This document shows positions 1 to 5,018 of a stretch of 5,018 nt of DNA, one piece after another. Location: positions 1 to 5,018 of the forward strand of contig JBGVRF010000015.1 in the NCBI GenBank assembly GCA_045128175.1, written 5' to 3'. This stretch comes from Scatosoma sp045128175. GTDB lineage: Bacteria > Bacillota > Clostridia > Christensenellales > Borkfalkiaceae. Position 1 is the stretch's first letter, and the number at the start of each line of letters is the position of its first letter. Both the position numbers and the translations under genes were made by a program. The notes under the pieces are model-generated. The model did no database searches, had not been told where the DNA came from, and worked only from the letters and a program-made list of their open reading frames with translations.

Positions 1-85
1 CAGTTCCTTGCGGGTGTGGGCAGAGCCCATCAAAGAAGCCCTAAAGAAAGCAAGGCATTGCCTTGCGTATCACGGCGAAGCCGTC
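1..85. repeat. Intergenic repeat unit, copy A
   Basis: This stretch is repeated at 208-291. The best conserved part is a 21-base block at 6-26, identical to 212-232, that begins CCTTGCGGG and ends CAGAGC. The two copies then stay alignable with substitutions and small gaps through a GCAAGGC hairpin to a shared GGCGAAGCCGT end. Copy A itself contains a TGGGC-AGA-GCCCA hairpin (17-29), a GCAAGGC-ATT-GCCTTGC hairpin (50-66) and ACGGC-GAA-GCCGT (72-84). A reading frame is open from the window edge to a stop at 121-123, but its translation is arginine- and serine-rich repeat sequence and I do not believe it is coding. The copy may extend left beyond the window. Confidence 0.8.
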
Positions 86-202
86 AACGCCGAAGGCGTA
101 ATAGCCTAAGCGGAGCTTGCTTATAAAGGCATACTAAGCGAGGGCTTTGCCCTCAACATCCCACAAGAGGCAACGCCTCTTGACTTCGATTAAGAAGTCA
201 AG
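50..202. repeat. Chain of short perfect inverted repeats
   Basis: Six or more short hairpins lie almost end to end: GCAAGGC/GCCTTGC (50-66), ACGGC/GCCGT (72-84), ACGCC/GGCGT (87-99), AAGC/GCTT (108-118), GAGGGC/GCCCTC (140-154), CAAGAGGC/GCCTCTTG (164-182) and CTTGACTTC/GAAGTCAAG (179-202, six-base loop). All but the last have three-base loops (ATT, GAA, GAA, GGA, TTT, AAC). None is followed by a T-run, so they do not look like intrinsic terminators. The last two share bases 179-182 and would be mutually exclusive structures. No coding sequence is visible. This most likely belongs to a dispersed intergenic repeat family of the host genome. Confidence 0.75.
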
Positions 203-207
203 GAACT

Positions 208-291
208 CAGTCCTTGCGGGTGTGGGCAGAGCGCACGAAAAAAGCCCCAAAAAGCAAGGCTTTGCTTTGAGCTTATTATGGCGAAGCCGTT
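208..291. repeat. Intergenic repeat unit, copy B
   Basis: This is a direct, diverged second copy of the unit at 1-85. It opens with CAGT-CCTTGCGGG (one T fewer than copy A), shares the 21-base block at 212-232, keeps a hairpin in the same relative place (AAAGCAA/TTGCTTT, 251-268) and ends in GGCGAAGCC (280-288). The early hairpin survives in changed form: GTGGGC at 222-227 faces GCGCAC at 231-236 with one mismatch. It stops about 60 bases before the smsC start, so it sits directly upstream of the candidate promoter. Confidence 0.8.
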
Positions 292-317
292 TAAAGACAC
301 GGATTTTGCGGTATAAA
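290..317 (+). promoter_or_regulatory. Candidate sigma-70-type promoter for the smsC operon
   Basis: TATAAA at 312-317 matches five of six -10 consensus bases. TTTAAA at 290-295 is a weak -35 match (four of six) at a 16-base spacing. The surrounding 291-340 stretch is AT-rich and directly follows the GC-richer repeat, as expected for a promoter. Transcription would start near 324, leaving a leader of about 28 bases. No operator, riboswitch or Rrf2/IscR-type palindrome was recognised. This is prediction from motif only. Confidence 0.35.
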
Positions 318-351
318 TAAAACGAAAGAAAAGTTATATTATGAGGAAGTT

Positions 352-1071
352 ATGTTACAACTGAAAAACATCGGCTACCGTGTGAAAGACGAGCTTGGCG
401 AAAAGCAGATTTTACAAGATATAAACCTGACGCTCGACGAGCGGTTCGTGGCGTTTACAGGCCCCAACGGCGGCGGGAAATCCACGCTCGCAAAGGTCAT
501 TGCGGGGATCGTCACGCCGACGGAGGGAAGAATCTTTCTTGACGGCGAGGACATTACGGACCTTTCCGTTACCGAACGTGCGCAGAAAGGTATTTCCTAT
601 GCTTTCCAACAACCCGTGCGGTTCAAGGGCTTGACCGTGCGCGATCTTATTGATATCGCGGCGGGGAAAAAATTGAAAATGGCAGACGCTTGCGCGTATC
701 TTTCCGAAGTGGGAATGTGCGCGAGAGATTATATCGATAGAGAAGTCAACGCTTCCTTGTCCGGTGGCGAGCTCAAACGTATCGAGATCGCGACGATCCT
801 TGCTCGCGCTACAAAGCTGTCCGTGTTCGACGAACCCGAGGCGGGGATCGATCTTTGGAGCTTTGGTAACCTGATCAAGGTCTTTGAAAAAATGCACGAA
901 AAAACACAGGGGAATATTCTTATTATTTCCCATCAGGAAAGGATACTGAACATCGCGGACAGGATCGTCGTTATCGCCGACGGCCGTATTCGCGACGAGG
1001 GTAAACGGGAGGATATCCTGCCGCAACTTTTGGGCAGCGAATCTTGCCGTAAACTGACGGATAAGCTTTAA
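352..1071 (+). CDS. smsC: SufC-like Fe-S cluster assembly ATPase (SmsC)
   Basis: This 239-residue cytoplasmic ABC ATPase powers iron-sulfur cluster assembly with its partner SmsB; it is not a transporter and no membrane subunit is encoded nearby. Visible motifs, in order: Walker A GPNGGGKST (37-45), Q-loop glutamine in AFQQPV (84-89), ABC signature LSGGE followed by LKR (136-143), Walker B ending VFDEPE with D160 and E161, D-loop AGID (164-167), and switch histidine H194 in IISHQE. The SGGE-KR and DEPEAGID stretches are typical of the SufC family, and length is near the usual ~240-250. A GAGG at 343-346 sits five bases before the ATG, and the protein begins directly with the usual ABC first strand (LQLKNIGY), which supports this start. 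The partner gene follows after 14 bases. The functional call rests mainly on the adjacent SufB/D-like gene; an ordinary importer ATPase is unlikely. Confidence 0.93.
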   Translation: MLQLKNIGYRVKDELGEKQILQDINLTLDERFVAFTGPNGGGKSTLAKVIAGIVTPTEGRIFLDGEDITDLSVTERAQKGISYAFQQPVRFKGLTVRDLIDIAAGKKLKMADACAYLSEVGMCARDYIDREVNASLSGGELKRIEIATILARATKLSVFDEPEAGIDLWSFGNLIKVFEKMHEKTQGNILIISHQERILNIADRIVVIADGRIRDEGKREDILPQLLGSESCRKLTDKL

Positions 1072-1073
1072 AC

Positions 1074-1080
1074 GGAGGGG
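1074..1080 (+). promoter_or_regulatory. Strong ribosome binding site for smsB
   Basis: GGAGGGG lies five bases before the smsB ATG and almost fills the 14-base gap after the smsC stop. It is stronger than the smsC site (GAGG, 343-346), consistent with scaffold being made in at least equal amount to ATPase from one transcript. The start at 1086 is fixed by this site. Confidence 0.8.
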
Positions 1081-1085
1081 CAGGT

Positions 1086-2012
1086 ATGGATTCAATTGAA
1101 AAAGATCTGTTGTTACAAATCGCCGATCTGCACGGCACCCCCGAGGGCGCGTTCAATATCCGCGGTAATGGGCAATCGCTTGGCAGAAACACGACAGCGA
1201 ATATCGACATCGTTACTAAAACGGACGGTCGGGACGGGATCGATATTTTTATCAAGCCCGGCACGAAAAACGAGAGTATGCATATCCCCGTCATTATCAG
1301 CAAGGCAGGCTTGCAGGAGATGGTGTATAACGATTTCTATATCGGTGAAAATGCGGACGTGGTGATCGTTGCAGGTTGCGGTATTCACAACTGCGGCGGC
1401 GTGGATATGACTTCTCGGCACGACGGCGTGCATACCTTCTATGTCGGTAAAAATGCGAAAGTAAAATACGTGGAGAAGCACTACGGCGAGGGGGACGGCA
1501 ACGGGAAGAACGTTATGAATCCCGAAACGATCGTACATCTTGACGAGGGCGCGCATATGATCATGGAGACCACCCAGATCAAGGGGATTGATTCGTCCAA
1601 ACGCGTAACGAAAGCGGATATGAAAGCGGGTTCTAATTTCGTCGTTAAAGAAAAATTGTATACGCACGGAACACAAGTCGTGAATACGGATTTCGTGGTG
1701 GATATGAACGGCCAGGGGTGTAGTGCGGACGTCATGTCGCGATCGGTGGCGGCGGACGGATCCAGACAAAATTTCGTTTCCACCATGAACGGAAATGCGC
1801 CCTGCCACGGGCATACGGAATGCGACGCGATCATTATGGACAATGCCTCGGTAACGGCGGCGCCCTGTCTGACAGCAAATAATGTCGATGCAGAGCTTAT
1901 CCACGAGGCGGCGATCGGCAAGATCGCCGGCGAACAGCTGATCAAACTGATGACGCTGGGATTGACGGAAAAAGAAGCCGAAGAACAGATCATCAAAGGC
2001 TTTTTGCATTAA
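1086..2012 (+). CDS. smsB: Short SufB/SufD-like Fe-S scaffold protein (SmsB)
   Basis: This 308-residue protein is the scaffold partner of the SufC-like ATPase, on which Fe-S clusters are thought to be built. At 308 residues it is far shorter than SufB (~470) or SufD (~420) and corresponds to the single SufB/D-like protein of the minimal SMS system, which probably works as a homodimer. The beta-helix core runs through GCGIHNCGG (97-105), VGKNAKVKYVEKHYGEG (120-136), QIKG (164-167) and SRSV (218-221). The SufBD C-terminal signature follows: GHTECD (242-247), VDAELIHEAAIGKIAGEQL (267-285) and the terminal helix to GFLH (305-308). By alignment from memory, C246 matches the E. coli SufB C405 position and H273-E274 the SufB H433-E434 pair; C98, C103 and C240 are further thiols. 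There is no signal peptide. A strong GGAGGGG site (1074-1080) precedes the ATG. I am sure of the family; subunit composition is inferred. Confidence 0.92.
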   Translation: MDSIEKDLLLQIADLHGTPEGAFNIRGNGQSLGRNTTANIDIVTKTDGRDGIDIFIKPGTKNESMHIPVIISKAGLQEMVYNDFYIGENADVVIVAGCGIHNCGGVDMTSRHDGVHTFYVGKNAKVKYVEKHYGEGDGNGKNVMNPETIVHLDEGAHMIMETTQIKGIDSSKRVTKADMKAGSNFVVKEKLYTHGTQVVNTDFVVDMNGQGCSADVMSRSVAADGSRQNFVSTMNGNAPCHGHTECDAIIMDNASVTAAPCLTANNVDAELIHEAAIGKIAGEQLIKLMTLGLTEKEAEEQIIKGFLH

Positions 2013-2055
2013 ACTTTAAATCAAACAGTGAAAATAATAACAGGAGATATAAATC

Positions 2056-3432
2056 ATGAGTGAACTTGCTTACAAAAGAACAAACGTCTACGAAAAAGCA
2101 GACGAAAAGACGCTGAAAGCAATTTTCGATTATGCGGAAGGGTATAAAACCTTCATCGACGAAGGCAAGACGGAGCGCGAAGCTTGCGCGTTTGTCGTCA
2201 ACGCCGCGAAGCAACAGGGGTATAAGCCCTTTAAATTCGGTCAGAAGCTGAAAGCGGGAGATAAGGTCTATTATGACAACCGCGGTAAAAACGTATATCT
2301 GATCAAGGTCGGTACGGCGAACGTCGCGGAGGACGGTATCCGTATCATCGCGTCGCATATCGACAGCCCTCGTATCGATCTCAAACAAGTCCCTCTTTAC
2401 GAAACGGACAACATCGCATTTGCGAAAACGCATTATTACGGCGGTATCCGTAAATACCAGTGGGCGACCATTCCTCTTGCATTGCACGGCGTAGTGTCGC
2501 TTGCGGACGGTACCAACCTCGAGGTGAAGATCGGCGAGGACGAAAACGATCCCGTATTCTATATCAGCGACCTTTTGCCTCACCTTGCGGCGAAGCAGAA
2601 CGTAAAACCCTTGGGCGAAGCGATTGGCGGCGAGGACCTTAATATTTGGTTGGGGAATATCCCTTACACGGCGGCGGAAAACGACAAGGATAAGACGGTC
2701 AAAGAAAACCTTTTGAAGATCCTTCACGAAAAATACGGCATGGTGGAAGCGGATTTCCTCAGCGCAGAACTCTCTCTCGTGCCTGCATATAAGGCGAAGG
2801 ATATCGGTTTCGATCGTGCCCTGCTCGGCGCATACGGCCACGACGACCGCGTTTGCTCCTATCCCGCGTTCACTGCGCTCTTTGACGAACCCTCCGACGA
2901 ACATACCGTTATGATCGTGCTTGCGGATAAGGAAGAGATCGGCAGCGAAGGCACGACGGGTATGCAGTGCGCGATTTTTAAGGATCTTATCGACGAGATT
3001 GCGACGTCGTTTGGTACGACCTCCGCGGCGGTCCGCGCAAATTCGAAATGCCTTTCCGCAGACGTAAACGCGGGTTACGATCCCAACTTCCCTGAGGTTT
3101 GCGAAAAGCTGAATTCTGCGTATCTTTCCTGTGGCGCGGGGATCACGAAGTTCACGGGCGCGCGCGGTAAGAGCGGTTCTTCGGACGCCAGCGCAGAATA
3201 CGTTGGTTACCTTCGCAAGCTGTTTGACGAAAACGGCGTGATCTGGCAGACGGGTGAACTCGGCAAGGTAGACGTTGGCGGCGGCGGTACGGTCGCGAAA
3301 TATATCGCGAATATGAATATCGACACGATCGACATCGGCGTGGCGGTCATCTCCATGCACTCGCCCTACGAGGTCATCTCCAAGGCTGACCTGTATCAGG
3401 AATATCTCGCGTTCCGCGCGTTTATTAAGTAA
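2056..3432 (+). CDS. apeA: M18 family aminopeptidase, ApeA-like
   Basis: This 458-residue cytoplasmic metallo-aminopeptidase removes N-terminal residues from peptides, and probably serves late peptide turnover. It carries the whole M18 two-metal site: H101 in ASHIDSPR (99-106) with D103, bridging aspartate in YGHDDRVC (D263, possibly D264), catalytic and metal-binding glutamates E293-E294 in DKEEIGSEG, D336 in SADVNAGYDP, and H435 in SMHSPYEV. Other subgroup hallmarks are THYYGGIRKYQW (125-136), GEDENDPVF (160-168), GARGKSGSSDASAE (368-381) and WQTGELGKVDVGGGGT (397-412). The DDR rather than DN form of the bridging motif is normal for the clostridial ApeA branch. AGGAG at 2042-2046 lies nine bases before the ATG. 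There is no signal peptide or membrane segment. The 43-base gap after smsB lacks a terminator, so co-transcription with smsCB is plausible. Substrate preference cannot be read from the sequence; some M18 relatives favour acidic residues. Confidence 0.95.
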   Translation: MSELAYKRTNVYEKADEKTLKAIFDYAEGYKTFIDEGKTEREACAFVVNAAKQQGYKPFKFGQKLKAGDKVYYDNRGKNVYLIKVGTANVAEDGIRIIASHIDSPRIDLKQVPLYETDNIAFAKTHYYGGIRKYQWATIPLALHGVVSLADGTNLEVKIGEDENDPVFYISDLLPHLAAKQNVKPLGEAIGGEDLNIWLGNIPYTAAENDKDKTVKENLLKILHEKYGMVEADFLSAELSLVPAYKAKDIGFDRALLGAYGHDDRVCSYPAFTALFDEPSDEHTVMIVLADKEEIGSEGTTGMQCAIFKDLIDEIATSFGTTSAAVRANSKCLSADVNAGYDPNFPEVCEKLNSAYLSCGAGITKFTGARGKSGSSDASAEYVGYLRKLFDENGVIWQTGELGKVDVGGGGTVAKYIANMNIDTIDIGVAVISMHSPYEVISKADLYQEYLAFRAFIK

Positions 3433-3439
3433 AAACGAA

Positions 3440-3452
3440 CATACCAGGTATG
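3440..3452. repeat. 13-base perfect inverted repeat downstream of apeA
   Basis: CATACC and GGTATG flank a single central A, eight bases after the apeA stop and just before the terminator stem. The one-base centre is too tight for a full RNA hairpin, so if it has a role, DNA binding by a dimeric protein is as likely as folding. It may well be chance. Confidence 0.4.
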
Positions 3453-3457
3453 CGTTG

Positions 3458-3497
3458 AAATAAAAAACTGTTGCCGATTGGCAACAGTTTTTTATTT
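3458..3497. terminator. Bidirectional intrinsic terminator between apeA and apeB
   Basis: A perfect stem pairs 3458-3475 with 3480-3497 around a GATT loop. Its inner core is ACTGTTGCC/GGCAACAGT, and the outer part is A-run opposite T-run. On the + strand the stem runs into TTTTTTATTTTAT; on the - strand the same layout yields TTTTTTATTT. It therefore can end transcription from both directions. It sits 25 bases after the apeA stop and 12 bases beyond the apeB stop, in a 77-base gap between convergent genes. Confidence 0.93.
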
Positions 3498-3509
3498 TAT
3501 CATTTCATT

Positions 3510-4973
3510 TTATTCCTCTTCAGAAAAATCTTCAAAGAAATCGGAAAATTCCTCATTGTCGGGGTCCGTCTCTTCAGAAGCTTCAAGATCGGTGTTCATT
3601 TCTTCCTCTTCCTGTACGTAATCTTCGTTTTCTGCGGTCGCTTCGCAGATCTCAACGCTCGGTTCTTCTTCGATCGGTTGCGGTTCGATCGCGCGGAACA
3701 CCACGTCTCCGTCCTCCGTCACGCGGAACGGGGCTTGGTAAAACGCCGTTAAACCTTTTACCATTTCCGCATAATCCGCTAAAGCAATGCTTTCGACGGA
3801 AGAATGCATTGCCAGCTGGGCCAGCCCGATATCCGCGCCGCGCAGGCTCAAATGCCGCGTAGAGGACGCGCCCAACGTACTGCCGCTTCTCACGTCCGAG
3901 CGGTTGAAGAAGTATTGATATTTCACGCCGGCGCTCTCAAACACCGTCTTAACGATGGCGGAGGCAAGCGCATCGGTGATATACGCTTTGTTCGCATGGC
4001 TCTTGATGACGACCCCGCCGCCCAAAACGGCTTTGTTGGTCGGGTCTGCCTTTTCGGGATGATTGGGGTGTACCGCGTGCGCGTTGTCCGCGGACAGCAG
4101 GAAAGAGGACGCCAGCGCTTTGTAATATTCCAGATCGTCGAATCGAAGCGCGTATGCGATCCTGCGCAACGTATTTTCAAGGAAATCTCCGTCTGCGCCT
4201 TGCAACGTAAGACTGCCGACTTCTTCGTTGTCCAGACACGCCGCAACGCAGATGCCGCTGTGTTCTTCGACCACCAACAAACTCTCTAAAGAGGCATAAA
4301 CGCTTGTCAGGTTATCGATGCGCGGCGAAGCCAAAAATTCGTTATTAAGGCCAAAGGTGTAGGGCAGGGTTGCGTTGACGAGATACAGATCGTACGAAAC
4401 GACCTCGCCGTCCGTCAATTTTTCCAATACGGACTTCATGCCAAGCTCCTCGCTTGCTATACCGATCAAGGGAAGCAGATCTACCTGCGGATTGACGGAA
4501 AACCCTTCGTTTGCCGTTCTGTTTTGGTGAATGGCAACGGAGGGAATGGTGACGGTAAAATCGGATGCCACTGTTTCCGCGCGCAGAGTGTTTCCGTTTT
4601 TGACGATCACTTGCCCTGCGAGCTTTAAGGGCCGATCAAAGAAGGAATACCATATCCCGCCGCCGTACGTTTCTATGTTCAAGGTTGCGTACGCGCCACT
4701 TTTGATCAGCGGGTTTTCTTTCAGCTTCAGCGCGGGGGAATCTGTGTGAGAAGCGACGATCTTATAGGAAAAATCATCCAGCGATCCGACAGTGAAGGCG
4801 ATCAAGCTACCGCTTTGCCGTTCTACGAAATATTTTCCGCCTTCGTAAACGGACCAATCCTCCGTTTCCGCCAGCTTCACAAACCCGTTTTCCAAAAGCA
4901 ACGCTTTCGCGTTTTCTCTTGCCTGGGCAGAGGTATAAGAATCTTTTAAAAATGAAACAAGTTTTTCCGTCAT
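3510..4973 (-). CDS. apeB: M18 family aminopeptidase, ApeB-like, with acidic C-terminal tail
   Basis: This 487-residue cytoplasmic metallo-aminopeptidase belongs to the DNPEP/ApeB branch of M18. Metal-site motifs are complete: H76 in ASHTDSP with D78, bridging D220 in SPRIDN (216-221), E250-E251 in DNEEVGS, D296 in SADNAHAVHPN, and H390 in AMHSS. Branch markers include ETYGGGIWYSFFDRP (101-115), IPSVAIH (143-149) and RSDVRSGSTLG (358-368). The catalytic domain ends near residue 419-427, matching the usual ~425-435 length. Residues 428-487 are extra: 27 Asp/Glu, no Lys, Arg or His, ending in FSDFFEDFSEEE. Frame and base composition continue smoothly into the tail, so I see no frameshift or fusion junction. 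GGAG (4980-4983, - strand) lies six bases before the ATG. It points tail-to-tail at apeA and shares its terminator; the two are only distant paralogues, so a recent tandem duplication is excluded. Family certain; tail role unknown. Confidence 0.95.
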   Translation of the reverse strand: MTEKLVSFLKDSYTSAQARENAKALLLENGFVKLAETEDWSVYEGGKYFVERQSGSLIAFTVGSLDDFSYKIVASHTDSPALKLKENPLIKSGAYATLNIETYGGGIWYSFFDRPLKLAGQVIVKNGNTLRAETVASDFTVTIPSVAIHQNRTANEGFSVNPQVDLLPLIGIASEELGMKSVLEKLTDGEVVSYDLYLVNATLPYTFGLNNEFLASPRIDNLTSVYASLESLLVVEEHSGICVAACLDNEEVGSLTLQGADGDFLENTLRRIAYALRFDDLEYYKALASSFLLSADNAHAVHPNHPEKADPTNKAVLGGGVVIKSHANKAYITDALASAIVKTVFESAGVKYQYFFNRSDVRSGSTLGASSTRHLSLRGADIGLAQLAMHSSVESIALADYAEMVKGLTAFYQAPFRVTEDGDVVFRAIEPQPIEEEPSVEICEATAENEDYVQEEEEMNTDLEASEETDPDNEEFSDFFEDFSEEE

Positions 4974-5000
4974 AATGCGCTCCGTAAATTTGCATACTAA

Positions 5001-5006
5001 ATAATA
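5001..5006 (-). promoter_or_regulatory. Possible -10 box for apeB
   Basis: Read on the - strand, TATTAT (5006 to 5001) matches five of six -10 bases and would start transcription about 20 bases before the apeB ATG. The -35 region would lie outside the window, so it cannot be judged. It is a weak call in an AT-rich spacer. Confidence 0.25.
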
Positions 5007-5018
5007 CGGTTCAAACAG

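Noticed and set aside
1..123. Open reading frame from the left edge, possible 3' end of an upstream gene
   Set aside because: It runs through the repeat unit and hairpins that recur at 208-291, and its translation is low-complexity Arg/Ser sequence. A coding end in the region left of the window cannot be judged.
50..202. CRISPR array or tandem repeat with spacers
   Set aside because: The inverted repeats differ in sequence from one another and have no constant repeat length or regular spacers; no cas gene is present.
164..202. Riboswitch or attenuator with alternative hairpins upstream of smsC
   Set aside because: The two overlapping hairpins could switch, but they lie upstream of the candidate promoter, inside repeat sequence, and no T-run follows. 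I recognise no riboswitch class.
352..1071. ATPase of a conventional ABC transporter
   Set aside because: No permease or binding protein is adjacent, and the next gene is the SufB/D-like partner; signature and Walker B surroundings fit SufC.
412..1095. 227-codon open frame on the - strand opposite smsC
   Set aside because: It mirrors the ABC ATPase gene and shows no motif of its own; the sense frame carries all ABC motifs.
1113..2009. 298-codon open frame on the - strand opposite smsB
   Set aside because: The translation is His/Arg-rich shadow sequence without family motifs, and the sense frame encodes a clear SufB/D-like protein.
1993..3360. 455-codon open frame on the - strand covering almost all of apeA
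   Set aside because: Its translation is rich in Arg, Phe, Val and Asp with no recognisable motifs, while the + strand frame has every M18 metal ligand and a good ribosome binding site. Codon bias of apeA keeps the antisense frame open.
3804..4289. 161-codon + strand open frame inside apeB
   Set aside because: It is antisense to the conserved M18 catalytic region and its sequence is Arg/Val-rich with no motif, so it is a shadow.

Overview
The window looks like chromosomal DNA of an anaerobic Firmicute, most likely an uncultured gut-type clostridium. This is inferred from the clostridial character of all four proteins, the purine-rich ribosome binding sites, the low-to-moderate GC content and an upstream stretch of short hairpin-forming repeats. 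A more exact placement (for example Christensenellales) is a guess.

Layout: positions 1-351 hold no gene. About 290 bases of this are intergenic repeat sequence: two copies of a ~84-base unit and a run of short perfect inverted repeats, most with three-base loops. An AT-rich stretch with a weak candidate promoter follows. On the + strand come smsC (352-1071), smsB (1086-2012) and the M18 aminopeptidase apeA (2056-3432), with gaps of 14 and 43 bases and no terminator between them, so one operon is plausible. A strong bidirectional terminator (3458-3497) separates them from a convergent, divergently related second M18 aminopeptidase, apeB (3510-4973, - strand), whose start region lies at the right edge.

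How the genes work together: SmsC (a SufC-type ABC ATPase) and SmsB (one short SufB/SufD-like scaffold) form the minimal SUF-like iron-sulfur assembly system, which has no SufS, SufU or separate SufD in this window. The two M18 enzymes are cytoplasmic metal-dependent aminopeptidases expected to finish peptide breakdown. They belong to the two bacterial M18 branches (ApeA-like and ApeB-like) and keep all expected metal ligands. The oddest protein feature is the C-terminus of ApeB: about 60 residues beyond the catalytic domain, 27 of them acidic and none basic.

I see no mobile element, CRISPR array, tRNA or rRNA, and no clearly new multi-gene system. The points most worth a second look are the ApeB acidic tail, the hairpin-chain repeat and the linkage of the minimal Sms system to peptidase genes.
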